Assembly (NCBI GenBank): GCA_009694165.1
Contig: SHVP01000002.1
Span: 1-58,132 of the forward strand
Reading direction: 5' to 3'
DNA: 58,132 nucleotides
From: Alphaproteobacteria bacterium
GTDB taxonomy: Bacteria; Pseudomonadota; Alphaproteobacteria; SHVP01
The notes under the pieces were generated by a model. It was not told where the DNA came from, did not search any database, and saw only the letters and a list, made by a program, of their open reading frames with translations. How positions within the stretch are numbered: the stretch's first letter is position 1; the number at the start of each line of letters is the position of its first letter. Of the stretch, positions 1 through 8,219 are shown piece after piece. Made by a program: the position numbers and the translations under genes.

Positions 1-480
1 CTGTCCTTCACCATCCTGCAGCCGTCGTCCTACATGCAAAACCTGCTACCCGACTGGAAGGGCATCGTCGACAAGGGCGTGCATACGTTGGGCTTCTCGG
101 TCGCCGCCCGGCTCAGCCTGGTCGATCTCGAGGACGTCGCCGCGGTTGCCGCCAAGGTGATGGGCGACGCCAGCCATACCGGGGCCGTCTACGAATTGTG
201 CGGCCCCGAAGCGCTCTCCGGCGAGGACAAGGCGCGATATCTTTCCGAGGCGCTCGGCCGGCCGATCCGCGCGGCCGAGGAAACGCCCGCCGAGTTTCGC
301 CGCAAGGCGCAGGCGGCCGGCGTGCCGACCCATGTGATCGACACCCGTGCCGCCATGTTCGCCCACTATTCCGCTAGCGGCCTGGTCGGAAACCCGCGCG
401 TGCTCGGCTGGCTGCTCGGCCGGCCGCCCACCGGCTTTCTCGCCTGCGCCAAACGCCTGGCTGCCGGCGCCAAGACCTGA
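1..480 (+). CDS. NmrA-like NAD(P)-binding protein, C-terminal part (cut by window edge)
   Basis: The frame is open from base 1, so the N-terminal Rossmann fold lies outside the window; 159 codons remain. The visible LQPSSYMQNLL stretch is the substrate-side loop typical of NmrA/atypical short-chain dehydrogenases. It is followed by the usual VDLEDVAAVAAKV segment and a YELCGPEALS segment near residue 62. Members of this family bind NAD(P)H and act either as reductases or as redox sensors; which applies here cannot be told. It precedes two alpha/beta hydrolase genes on the same strand with a 14-base gap and probably shares their transcript. An internal ATG at position 34 could be mistaken for the start. 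Confidence 0.8.
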   Translation: MSFTILQPSSYMQNLLPDWKGIVDKGVHTLGFSVAARLSLVDLEDVAAVAAKVMGDASHTGAVYELCGPEALSGEDKARYLSEALGRPIRAAEETPAEFRRKAQAAGVPTHVIDTRAAMFAHYSASGLVGNPRVLGWLLGRPPTGFLACAKRLAAGAKT

Positions 481-494
481 ATCCGGAGATTGCG

Positions 495-1346
495 ATGCCC
501 GCCTATGTCGAGAAGACGCTCAAGACCCGCGACGGCCCCAACCTCTACTACCGCGACTATGCCAATTCGGCGGCGCGCTCGACGCCGGTGCTGTGCCTGT
601 CGGGCACGACGCAGAATTCGCGTATCTACGACGAACTGGCGCCGCACTTGCAGCGGCAGCGCCGGGTCCTATGCATGGATTGGCGCGGCCACGGGCGGTC
701 CGACTACGACCCCGATTGGCGGCACTATTCTTATTTCGAAGATCGCGACGATGTCCTCGACCTGTTGGCGAGCGAAACCCTTGCCAAGGTGATCGTCATT
801 GGCACCTCGCTCGGCGGCATCGTCACCATGCACATCGCGCCGCACCGGCCGGACGTGCTGGCCGGCGCCATCATGAACGACGTCGGCCCGGTCATCGGCG
901 CCGCCGGCCGGCAACGGCTGCATGACAACATGGGCTTGCCAATGGTGTTCGATTCCTTTGCGGCGGCGATGCAGGCGAACAAGGAGCGGAACGGCAAGGG
1001 CGTGACGCTGAGCGACGCTGAGTGGCTCGAGCGGACGCGGCGGACGTTCAAGGAGCAGGCCGACGGCAAAGTCGTGCCCGATATGGACCCGATGTATGGC
1101 CGCGTGTTCCGCGAGCGCAGCCGCCCGCCCGACTGGTGGTCGAACTGGGAGGCGATGAAGGCGATCCCGGTGCTGGCCGTGCGCGGCGGCGTGTCGGACA
1201 TCCTCGACGAACCGACGCTCGCCGAGATGAAACGGCGCAAGCCCGATCTCGTCACCGTCGTCGTCCCCGGCCGCGGCCATTGTCCGCATCTGGACGAGCC
1301 CGAGGCGCTGCGCGCGATCGACGGGTTCCTTGCCCGCCTGCCATGA
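495..1346 (+). CDS. Alpha/beta hydrolase, first of a tandem pair
   Basis: A 283-residue alpha/beta hydrolase fold protein of the usual size. The nucleophile elbow is GTSLGG (serine near residue 103), the oxyanion region shows DWRGHGRSDYD, and the catalytic histidine is in the late GRGHCPH motif. The acid is probably the aspartate of the VSDILDEPTL segment. No signal peptide is seen, so it is probably cytoplasmic. The ATG is preceded by a CCGGAG Shine-Dalgarno-like sequence. The stop overlaps the start of the next gene in an ATGA arrangement, indicating translational coupling. The substrate is unknown; esterase, lactonase and C-C hydrolase activities are all possible in this family. Confidence 0.88.
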   Translation: MPAYVEKTLKTRDGPNLYYRDYANSAARSTPVLCLSGTTQNSRIYDELAPHLQRQRRVLCMDWRGHGRSDYDPDWRHYSYFEDRDDVLDLLASETLAKVIVIGTSLGGIVTMHIAPHRPDVLAGAIMNDVGPVIGAAGRQRLHDNMGLPMVFDSFAAAMQANKERNGKGVTLSDAEWLERTRRTFKEQADGKVVPDMDPMYGRVFRERSRPPDWWSNWEAMKAIPVLAVRGGVSDILDEPTLAEMKRRKPDLVTVVVPGRGHCPHLDEPEALRAIDGFLARLP

Positions 1347-2188
1347 GCGCTTTCCTCGACAAGCGCTTCACCACCCGGGACGGGCTCACGCTTTATTACC
1401 GCGACTATGTCGGGGCACCGACCGACCACGTTCCCGTGCTCTGCCTGGCCGGCTCGACGGGGACGGTGCGCTGCTTCGACGCGGTGGCGCCACGCCTCGC
1501 CCAGGCGCGACGTGTGTTCGCAATGGACTGGCGCGGCCACGGGCAATCCGACTACGACACTGACTATCGTCACTACGGCTTCCAGACCGACCGCGACGAC
1601 GTGATCGAGCTGCTGGCGCTCGAGAAAATTCCGCGCGTGGTCATTGTCGGGTCGTCGCGCGGCGGCATCATCGCGATGGTGATGGCGAGCCAGCGTCCCG
1701 ATCTGCTGGCCGGCGCTGTTCTCAACGACATCGGTCCGGTGTCCTCGCCGCTCAGGCGCGAGCGCCTGAACCGCGGATTCGCCGCGCCGCTCGTCTACAC
1801 CTCGCTCGAACAGGCCGGCCGGGCGATGCGGCAGCACCAGGTGGCGGGCGTCGCCTGGAGCGAGGACGAATGGCCCCGGCAGGCGGCCTGTTTCTATCGG
1901 CGCCACGCCGACGGCAAGTACCGGCCCGACGTTGACCTCGGCTACATCAAGGTCTTCGGCGAAATTCGGCGCCGCGAACAGTGGAACAATTTCGCCGCCA
2001 TGGCCGACATTCCGGTTCTGGTCGTGCGTGGGGCGCTGTCGGACATCCTCGACCAGCCGACACTCGACGAAATGGCCCGCCGTAAGCCGGACTTGCGCCA
2101 GGTGGTCGTGCCCGGCCGGGCCCATTGTCCCGATCTGATGGAGCCCGAGTTGATCGCCGCGCTCGACGCCTTCCTGGCGACGGTCTGA
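1343..2188 (+). CDS. Alpha/beta hydrolase, second of a tandem pair
   Basis: A 281-residue paralogue of the preceding hydrolase: both share the LYYRDY, DWRGHG.SDYD and GGI nucleophile-elbow context. Here the elbow is GSSRGG and the histidine motif is GRAHCPD. The frame is open further upstream, but the ATG at 1343 overlaps the stop of the first copy and aligns with its N-terminus, so it is chosen as the start. The two copies have diverged widely outside motifs, suggesting an old duplication with distinct substrates rather than a recent repeat. Function beyond hydrolase is not resolved. Confidence 0.88.
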   Translation: MSAFLDKRFTTRDGLTLYYRDYVGAPTDHVPVLCLAGSTGTVRCFDAVAPRLAQARRVFAMDWRGHGQSDYDTDYRHYGFQTDRDDVIELLALEKIPRVVIVGSSRGGIIAMVMASQRPDLLAGAVLNDIGPVSSPLRRERLNRGFAAPLVYTSLEQAGRAMRQHQVAGVAWSEDEWPRQAACFYRRHADGKYRPDVDLGYIKVFGEIRRREQWNNFAAMADIPVLVVRGALSDILDQPTLDEMARRKPDLRQVVVPGRAHCPDLMEPELIAALDAFLATV

Positions 2189-2191
2189 TCC

Positions 2192-3355
2192 TTACTCGAA
2201 GTCTTCGAAGGCCTTGTCGGCGCCTGACTGGCGGGCGGGAGTGGGCATCCCTTTGCGCAGCGCGACGGCGCGATCCTGGAAATAAGCGCTGCGCAACGCC
2301 GCGTAGTAGTCGACCGAATTGGCGCGCAAATCGTCGAGAGGTGCGATCAGCGTCTCCTGCCGGGTTACCGCGTCGGTGCTGGTGACGGCGAGGCGCGGGT
2401 AGAAATCGAGCACGTAGGTGAGCGGGTTGAGGAAGGTATCGACCACCGTGCCGGCGCCGTCGCGGATCGAGCTCGGTCCGAAGAATGGCAGCATCAGGTA
2501 GGGACCCGAGCCGGCGCCGTACCGGTACAACGTCTGACCGAAGTCGGCCGGGTGGGCGGGAAGCCCGACCGCCTTGGCGACGTCGAAGAATCCGAGCAGA
2601 CCGACGGTTGAATTGATCATGAAACGGCCGCCGGTCGTCGCGGCGCCGCCGCCGTCGACTTGCAGCAGATCGTTGGCGAGCACCACCGGTGCGCCCAGGT
2701 TGAGGAAAAAGCTGCGGACCGCTTCTTTCACCCTGTCGGGGGTGACGGCGCCGTAGCCATAGGCAAGCGGTCGCAGCAGGAAGCGATCGAACACATCGTT
2801 GAAGGCGAATACCGCGCGGTTGAATCCTTCGAGCGGGTCGTTGTCGCCGTCGGGTGCGGGCGGCGGCGGGCCCGCGGCCGCCATCGACTCGGTGCGGACG
2901 GGCGCGGCCGGCGAGACAATGGCGGTGGGCGGCCGCAGGACGGGAGCGCTCGGGGCCGATGCGCCGGCGGCGATGGCGCCGGCCATGAAGGGAAAGGCCT
3001 GGGTGGCGCTGCGCACGATCGAGTCGCGCAGACTGGGCGCTGCGCCGACGGCGCCAGCCACCACCTCGCCCGCGCTCGCCGGCCGCTCGGCGATGGCGCC
3101 GACGACATAAGTATTGACCGAGAACTCGGCTTGCTCGGCTGCCTTGCGGCGCAACGCTTCCTCGGTCGCCGGGGTGCGCAGGCTGCGGGCGAGCGCGATC
3201 TCGCCCTGCACGCCGGCGGCGCTTTCCTGGATGATGCGCGCCACCTGGCCCGCCGCGGCCTCGCGCGTCTGCGACGCGGCAGGCGTCATTCCGCCGGCGA
3301 GCGCCGTCACGACGGCCAGCGCGGCCGTCAGCTGAACGATGGAGCGCTGCCTCAC
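2192..3355 (-). CDS. mlaA: MlaA/VacJ-family phospholipid transport protein with long N-terminal extension
   Basis: A 387-residue protein whose C-terminal part (from about residue 172) carries the MlaA signature NDPLEGFNRAVF, then LRPLAYGY, FGQTLYRYG and LMLPFFGPSS. MlaA sits in the outer membrane and removes mislocalised phospholipid, passing it to periplasmic MlaC. The start is GTG at 3355, overlapping the stop of the SEL1 gene. A signal peptide ending near PAASQ is visible, but there is no cysteine anywhere in the protein, so unlike E. coli MlaA it cannot be a lipoprotein. Residues ~30-165 form an Ala-rich extension of unknown role, making it about 130 residues longer than classical MlaA. 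It is the third gene of mlaC - SEL1 - mlaA. Confidence 0.9.
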   Translation of the reverse strand: MRQRSIVQLTAALAVVTALAGGMTPAASQTREAAAGQVARIIQESAAGVQGEIALARSLRTPATEEALRRKAAEQAEFSVNTYVVGAIAERPASAGEVVAGAVGAAPSLRDSIVRSATQAFPFMAGAIAAGASAPSAPVLRPPTAIVSPAAPVRTESMAAAGPPPPAPDGDNDPLEGFNRAVFAFNDVFDRFLLRPLAYGYGAVTPDRVKEAVRSFFLNLGAPVVLANDLLQVDGGGAATTGGRFMINSTVGLLGFFDVAKAVGLPAHPADFGQTLYRYGAGSGPYLMLPFFGPSSIRDGAGTVVDTFLNPLTYVLDFYPRLAVTSTDAVTRQETLIAPLDDLRANSVDYYAALRSAYFQDRAVALRKGMPTPARQSGADKAFEDFE

Positions 3356-4188
3356 GGGCTCACGCCGGCCGTGGGACGTTTGCGTTCGGCGAGCAGGCGC
3401 TCGGCCGCCAGGCGATCCTGGGCGGTGGCTTGGCGCTGCCATTGGTCGCGGCGGGCCATGGCGCGGTCGAGCTTCTGATCGGCGGCGAGGCTCGCCCAGT
3501 AAATCGCTTCCGCCTTGCTCAGCCGCACGCCTTCGCCGCGGGCATAGCGTTCGGCCAGGGCGATCTGGGCGTTGGCGTAGCCGAGGTCGGCGGCGCGGCG
3601 AAACCATTCGACCGCCTTGCGCGGGTCCTTGGCGGCGCCTTGGCCGTCGCGGTAGGACTTGCCGAGATTGTACTGGGCGCGCACGTCGCCGTGGTCGGCG
3701 GCGCTGGCGAACCAGCGCATCGCCTCCTTCGGGTTCGCCTTGGTGCCGAGCCCATAGGCGTACATCTTGCCCAGGCTGTATTCGGCCGGCGCGTGGCCCT
3801 GGTCGGCGGCCTGACGGAACCAGCGCAGGGCGCCGCGGTAGTCGCGTTCGGTACCGTCGCCGGCGATCAGGCTGTTGGCGAGATTGTGCTGCGCGCGCAC
3901 ATGCCCCCGCTCGGCGGCGCGCTGCCACCATTCGACGGCCTGTGGCGAACTCTGTTCGACGCCCTTGCCCTCTTCGTAGAGCGTCCCGAGATTGAACTGG
4001 GCGCGGTCGTTGCCCTGGTCGGCCAGCGGCCGCCATTCGGCCAGGGCCTTGGCGAAGTCGCCCGCCTGATAGGCCCGCCAGCCAGCGTCGAAATCAGCCG
4101 CCGTCGCCGCGACGGGAACGGCGGCGGCGCCGGTGAGAAAAGCGATCGCCACTGCCCAGCGGATTGTCCGCAATGCTCGCTCGTTCAT
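3352..4188 (-). CDS. Secreted SEL1-repeat (TPR-like) protein inside the mla operon
   Basis: A 278-residue protein with a cleavable signal peptide (about residues 1-30, ending PVAATAA). It then has five to six SEL1-like repeats of about 36 residues, recognisable by AQFNLGTLYEEGKGV, AEYSLGKMYAYGLG and AQYNLGKSYRDGQG. SEL1 repeats form curved helical scaffolds that bind protein partners. A basic, Gln-rich helical tail follows the repeats. The gene lies seven bases downstream of mlaC and overlaps mlaA by GTGA, so all three should be co-translated. A periplasmic scaffold acting with MlaC/MlaA is inferred from position only. Confidence 0.88.
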   Translation of the reverse strand: MNERALRTIRWAVAIAFLTGAAAVPVAATAADFDAGWRAYQAGDFAKALAEWRPLADQGNDRAQFNLGTLYEEGKGVEQSSPQAVEWWQRAAERGHVRAQHNLANSLIAGDGTERDYRGALRWFRQAADQGHAPAEYSLGKMYAYGLGTKANPKEAMRWFASAADHGDVRAQYNLGKSYRDGQGAAKDPRKAVEWFRRAADLGYANAQIALAERYARGEGVRLSKAEAIYWASLAADQKLDRAMARRDQWQRQATAQDRLAAERLLAERKRPTAGVSP

Positions 4189-4195
4189 CTCACCC

Positions 4196-4831
4196 TCAAT
4201 TGACCGCCGCCATCTTGGTGGTCCTGGCGCGCAGCACCTCGATCAGGCCGGCGACGCTGTTGCGCTGCACCACGGCATCGAAATCGGACCGTTGCGTCAA
4301 GGCCATGCTGATGCCGGCCACCTCGATGTCGATGATGCGAAATCCCGCGTCCTGCTGGCGGATGCGCCAATCGGCGTCGATCGGCGGCCCGCTCGGGCGG
4401 TCGATCCGCGTGCGTACCACCGTATCGCGATTACCGCCGTCGCGTTCGGCGACGACGACCAGGGTCTCGCCGGAATAGCCGCCGAGCCGCGAGGAATAGG
4501 TCTTCACCAGGAAATCCTGGAACAAGCGCAAATAGTCGCCCTGCTGTTCGGCGGTGGCGCGGGTCCAATGGCGGCCGAGGACGAAGCGGCCGATGAACGG
4601 GACGTCGAAGGAGTCGCTCAGGATCTGACGAAAGCGCGCCTCGCGCTGGGTGAGGCTGCCATTGGTGTTTTGCAACACCGAAATCGCCTGGTCGCCCAGC
4701 TGCTTGACGAACTGTGCCGCTGGCGTCTGCTGGGCGAGGGCGGGCGGACCCGCCAACCCGCAACCGACCAGGACCAAGGCAAGAAGACGGAACAATGACC
4801 GCAACGGAGCACCCCACGATGACGACGCCAT
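4196..4831 (-). CDS. mlaC: MlaC-type periplasmic phospholipid-binding protein
   Basis: A 211-residue secreted protein of the MlaC/Ttg2D family. Signs are an N-terminal signal sequence (hydrophobic LLALVLVGCGLAGPPALAQ), the REARFRQIL...FDVPFIGRFVLGRHW segment (near residues 63-88), the YSGET strand and a late SDFDAVVQR..GLIEVLR helix. Family members carry phospholipid between the outer-membrane MlaA complex and the inner-membrane MlaFEDB complex. The MlaFEDB genes are not in this window. A cysteine in VGCGLAG could be read as a lipobox, but the AQQ cleavage site fits better. It heads the mlaC-SEL1-mlaA operon. Confidence 0.88.
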   Translation of the reverse strand: MASSSWGAPLRSLFRLLALVLVGCGLAGPPALAQQTPAAQFVKQLGDQAISVLQNTNGSLTQREARFRQILSDSFDVPFIGRFVLGRHWTRATAEQQGDYLRLFQDFLVKTYSSRLGGYSGETLVVVAERDGGNRDTVVRTRIDRPSGPPIDADWRIRQQDAGFRIIDIEVAGISMALTQRSDFDAVVQRNSVAGLIEVLRARTTKMAAVN

Positions 4832-4921
4832 GTTTTCACCTTCCGGCGGGGCGAGGCAACGGACAAAAGGATTATCCGGCCTGTGGACGCCGGGTTAGGC
4901 TCGCGCGGGGAGGATATCGCC

Positions 4922-5422
4922 ATGACCGATCTGCGCGCCGAGATCCATGCCGTTCTCACTACCTATGTCGAGCGCTGGAACGCCTGGGAGATGGCGGCGT
5001 TGCGGGCCATGTGGGATGCGGATGAGCCGGAGCCCATTTACGTGGCCGAGGAGCGCGACGCGTTGATCGGCTGGGACGCCCTGGCGGCCTATTGGAAAGT
5101 CAGCGAACCACGCCGGTCCGAGCACTTCATCCGTTTCTTCGACCTGCGCGTCCGTGCCCTGGCGCCGACCTTGGCGCACGCCTTCTACTCGCTGAGCTGG
5201 AACTTCTTCATGCGCGACAACCCGCTCTACCAGCACCCGATCGGTGGCGAGGTGCGTGCCACCACGCTGTTGCGCAAGAAATCCGACGGCTGGAAGCTGT
5301 TTCACCATATCGAGGCGCCGCTCGCCTCGCTGATCCAGCTGCGCCGGGCGCATGAACAGAACGTCGATCCGGAATTGTTCGCCGTGCTCGAACGAAAAAA
5401 ATTGTACCAGCACAACCGATGA
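4922..5422 (+). CDS. NTF2-like (SnoaL-type) protein
   Basis: A 166-residue single-domain protein with the cone-shaped NTF2 fold pattern. It has an N-terminal helix with YVERWNAWEMAALRAMWD, a central ALIGWDALAAYW segment and a C-terminal strand pair containing TTLLRKKSDGWKLFHH. The fold supports small-molecule isomerases, dehydratases and many non-enzymes; no catalytic set can be assigned. The ATG at 4922 is preferred over an in-frame start 39 bases upstream because GGGGAGG lies at the right distance. It is transcribed divergently from mlaC and lies 40 bases before the DUF1295 gene. Confidence 0.75.
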   Translation: MTDLRAEIHAVLTTYVERWNAWEMAALRAMWDADEPEPIYVAEERDALIGWDALAAYWKVSEPRRSEHFIRFFDLRVRALAPTLAHAFYSLSWNFFMRDNPLYQHPIGGEVRATTLLRKKSDGWKLFHHIEAPLASLIQLRRAHEQNVDPELFAVLERKKLYQHNR

Positions 5423-5462
5423 CCGCCGGCACGGGTATTAGCTGAGGCAGGGCGAGGCACGG

Positions 5463-6275
5463 ATGGATTTTTGGTCGATGGTATTGATCGCTTGGGTGGC
5501 GCTGGCCGCCATCATGGCGTTGCTGTGGTGGCGACAGCAGCGCACCAACAATGCCGGCACGGTCGACGTGGCCTGGTCGTTCGGCACCGGGCTCGCCGGT
5601 ATCTGGTTCGCGCTGACGCCGCTCGACTGGCCGGCCGCTGAATGGCGCCAAGGCCTGGTGGCCGCCTTCGCCCTGGTGTGGTCGGTGCGGCTCGGCAGCC
5701 ACGTGTGGCAGCGGGTGCGGTCGAGCGAAGAGGACGGGCGCTACCAGGAACTGCGCGCCGCCTGGGGTGACGCCGTCCAACGCAAATTGTTTTGGTTCTT
5801 CCAGTTTCAGGCGGTCTTCGCCGTCATCTTCGCCCTGCCGATGCTGTTGGCCGCCCGGCAGCCCGATCCGGCCTTTCGCGCGCTCGACCTTTTGGCGCTA
5901 GTCGTTTTTGCCGCGGCGTTTCTCGGCGAGTGGGTCGCCGACCGTCAGCTAGCCCGCTTCAAGAGCGATGCGGGCAACTGGGGCAAGGTGTGCGACGTCG
6001 GTCTTTGGCGCTATTCGCGCCATCCCAATTACTTCTTCGAATGGACGCATTGGTTCGCCTATGGGCTGTTCGCGCTGCGCTTCGACGGCAGCTACGGCGT
6101 CGGCTGGCTGGCCTGGCTCGGACCCTTGCTGATGCTCGCGACCTTGCTCAAGGTGACCGGCATTCCCCCGACGGAAAAGCACATGATCGCCTCCCGCGGC
6201 GAGGCCTATCGCGCCTACCAGGCCCGCACCAATGCGTTCTTTCCCGCGCCCCCCCGTTCACCAGCCGATCGGTAG
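5463..6275 (+). CDS. DUF1295 membrane protein (steroid 5-alpha-reductase-like fold)
   Basis: A 270-residue polytopic inner-membrane protein with six to seven hydrophobic segments. The DUF1295 hallmarks are VDVAWSFGTGLAG near residue 37, LWRYSRHPNYFFEWTHW near residue 182, and GIPPTEKHMIASRGEAYR..Q near the C-terminus. This is the same C-terminal architecture as 3-oxo-5-alpha-steroid 4-dehydrogenases and isoprenylcysteine methyltransferases. Proteins of this family are often next to cyclopropane-fatty-acid-synthase-like methyltransferases, as here, which suggests a role in modifying membrane acyl chains. The exact reaction is not known. Confidence 0.85.
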   Translation: MDFWSMVLIAWVALAAIMALLWWRQQRTNNAGTVDVAWSFGTGLAGIWFALTPLDWPAAEWRQGLVAAFALVWSVRLGSHVWQRVRSSEEDGRYQELRAAWGDAVQRKLFWFFQFQAVFAVIFALPMLLAARQPDPAFRALDLLALVVFAAAFLGEWVADRQLARFKSDAGNWGKVCDVGLWRYSRHPNYFFEWTHWFAYGLFALRFDGSYGVGWLAWLGPLLMLATLLKVTGIPPTEKHMIASRGEAYRAYQARTNAFFPAPPRSPADR

Positions 6276-6284
6276 GGCGGGATC

Positions 6285-7322
6285 GTGGGTGTGCTCGGCT
6301 GGGGGATCGATCAGGTCGTGCGCGGCCACGTGCCCGATTGGCTGACGCGCCTGGCCATTCGCCGGATCGTCGCCGGCCGGCGACGGACTCTTCCCACCGA
6401 CGCCGCCGCCGTCGCGGCGGCCGAACGCGATTTCGTGCAGGCGATGGCGGCGGCCCCGGTCGCCGACGTTCCCGACAAGGCGAATCAGCAGCACTACGAG
6501 GTACCGGCGGCTTTTTTTCCCGCGGCCCTGGGGCCGCAGCGCAAGTATTCGAGCTGCTATTACGAAACGCCCGAGACGACCCTGGCGGCGGCCGAGGAAC
6601 GCGCCCTCGCCGAGACCGCGGCGCATGCCGATTTGCGGGACGGCCAGGACGTGCTGGAGCTTGGGTGCGGCTGGGGGTCGCTCAGCCTTTGGATGGCCGA
6701 GCACTATCCCAAGAGCCGGGTCACCGGCGTGTCGAACTCGGCCTCGCAGCGCGCCTACATTGAAGGCGAGGCGTCGGCGCGCAGTCTTGCCAATTTGCGC
6801 ATCATCACCGCCGACATGAACGTGTTTGCGCCGGCGGCAGAGTTCGATCGCATCGTGTCAGTCGAGATGTTCGAGCACATGCGCAACTGGCCGCTGTTGT
6901 TGCGACGGGTGGCGGGTTGGCTCCGCGCCGATGGCCGGCTGTTCCTGCATGTGTTCGCCCATCGCGCGGTGCCCTATTTCTACGCCGCCGACGGCGAGGC
7001 CGACTGGATGGCCCGCTATTTTTTTTCAGGCGGCATCATGCCGAGTCGGTCGCTGATCCGGCAGTTCGCTGACACCGTCGCAGTCGAGGCGGAATGGTGG
7101 TGGGAGGGTCGCCACTACCAGCGGACGGCCGAGGATTGGCTAGTCAATCTCGACGCCCAACGGGCGCAGGTCATGCCGGTGCTGGTGGCGACCTATGGCG
7201 CCGATGCTGAACGGTGGCTGCAGCGCTGGCGCATGTTTTTCCTGGCGGTCGCCGAGCTGTTCGGCCACCGCGCCGGTGGCGAGTGGGGCGTCGCCCACTA
7301 TCGTTTGCGCCGCGCCCCCTGA
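6285..7322 (+). CDS. Cyclopropane-fatty-acyl-phospholipid-synthase-like SAM methyltransferase
   Basis: A 345-residue class I SAM methyltransferase. The binding motif is VLELGCGWGSLSLWMAEHYP near residue 125. The CFA-type substrate entry is NQQHYEVPAAFF near residue 68, followed by RKYSSCYYETPETTL. E...FEHMRNW matches the active-site region after the SAM fold. It lacks the N-terminal domain of E. coli Cfa, as do many alphaproteobacterial homologues that methylate unsaturated acyl chains. GTG is the start, nine bases after the DUF1295 stop. The last 25 bases overlap the 3' end of the convergent RidA gene. Whether the product is a cyclopropane or another methylated lipid is open. Confidence 0.85.
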   Translation: MGVLGWGIDQVVRGHVPDWLTRLAIRRIVAGRRRTLPTDAAAVAAAERDFVQAMAAAPVADVPDKANQQHYEVPAAFFPAALGPQRKYSSCYYETPETTLAAAEERALAETAAHADLRDGQDVLELGCGWGSLSLWMAEHYPKSRVTGVSNSASQRAYIEGEASARSLANLRIITADMNVFAPAAEFDRIVSVEMFEHMRNWPLLLRRVAGWLRADGRLFLHVFAHRAVPYFYAADGEADWMARYFFSGGIMPSRSLIRQFADTVAVEAEWWWEGRHYQRTAEDWLVNLDAQRAQVMPVLVATYGADAERWLQRWRMFFLAVAELFGHRAGGEWGVAHYRLRRAP

Positions 7323-7735
7323 GGACGCCGCGGCGCCGCGTCGACCAAGCGGCCGCGCACCAGCCCGATCGCCTCGACCTCGATCGTGGCGCCGGGAATG
7401 CCGAGTGCGGTCACGCCGACGACGGTACTCGCGGGATAAGGAGAACGAAACAGCCGCCGCAACAGTGGGGCGAGGCGCGGCCGGTCGTTGATGTCGGTCA
7501 AATAGATCGTCATCTTGACGATGCGATCGAGGGCGGAGCCGCCCGCCTCGAGGATCGCTCTGACGTTGTGGAAGGTCCGCTCCGCCTGGGCGTCGAAGTC
7601 GCCGACGAGCGTGCCATCCTCGCCGATCGCCGCGCGGCCCGAAATGATGACCAGGTCGCCGACGCGAAAGGCCTGCGACAACCGGAAACGGGCCGCCCAA
7701 TCGGGTTCGGCCCTGATGCGGTAGCCGTCGGTCAT
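7298..7735 (-). CDS. RidA family (YjgF/YER057c/UK114) protein
   Basis: A 145-residue RidA-family protein. Recognisable elements are FRLSQAFRVGDLVIISG, QAERTFHNVRAILEAGGS, KMTIYLTDI and the ending IPGATIEVEAIGL, with the basic tail RRPQGARRKR. RidA proteins deaminate reactive enamine/imine intermediates released by PLP enzymes; the arginine that anchors the carboxylate in true RidA is not clearly present, so it may be a different subgroup. The ATG overlaps the stop of the upstream HAD fragment (ATGA). Its 3' end overlaps the methyltransferase on the other strand by 25 bases. Confidence 0.85.
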   Translation of the reverse strand: MTDGYRIRAEPDWAARFRLSQAFRVGDLVIISGRAAIGEDGTLVGDFDAQAERTFHNVRAILEAGGSALDRIVKMTIYLTDINDRPRLAPLLRRLFRSPYPASTVVGVTALGIPGATIEVEAIGLVRGRLVDAAPRRPQGARRKR

Positions 7736-8215
7736 CGGCGCTCGAGGAGGGCGGGGATGGCGCGCACATCGGCGATGACCGTGGTAGCACCGGCTGCGCG
7801 CAGACGATCCGCGAGTGCGGGGTAGGCGTGCGACCCGCCGACAAAACCAGCGACGGTCATGCCAGCGGCGACGGCAGCCGTGACGCCGGGCACGCTGTCC
7901 TCGATCACGAAACACTCGGTGGGAGGCGCGCCCATGGTGGTGGCCGCGTGCAGGAAAAGGTTGGGCGCCGGCTTGCCGCGCGCGACCATCGTGGCGCTGA
8001 AGATGTGCGGGGCGAGCAGATCGTACAGGCCGACCTGGCCCAGCGTTTTCTTCAGTCCCTCGGGGCTCGTGCTGGACGCCACGCATTTGGGCAGCGTCAA
8101 CGAGCGCAGCACCTCCTCGCCATAGGCGGCGCGCATCGCCGGATACATGTCGCGCAGCGCGTGCCTGACATAGTGGTCGACAAATTCTTCGGTGGTGGTC
8201 GGGAAGGGGGACCGT
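7732..8215 (-). pseudogene. HAD-superfamily hydrolase, 5'-truncated remnant
   Basis: The frame retains the C-terminal two thirds of a HAD_2-type phosphatase. It has motif II (KCVASSTSPE), motif III with the lysine (VARGKPAPNLFLHAA) and motif IV (FVIEDSVPGV), plus GFVGGSH. The N-terminal DxDx(T/V) nucleophile motif and part of the cap are missing. Upstream of about 8215 the same frame gives only Arg-rich non-family sequence, while another frame encodes the end of DUF1223. The first usable ATG is at 8148, inside the cap. It therefore cannot be a working phosphatase. Translation through it may still matter because its stop overlaps the RidA start. Confidence 0.75.
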
Positions 8216-8219
8216 CGGG

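Noticed and set aside
731..2125. Long antisense frame opposite the alpha/beta hydrolases
   Set aside because: It is a His/Arg/Val-rich shadow frame typical of GC-rich codon bias, with no family similarity.
2192..4036. 614-codon minus-strand frame as one protein
   Set aside because: Only the part after GTG 3355 is MlaA. The upstream part is an Arg-rich antisense-like reading of the SEL1 gene in another frame.
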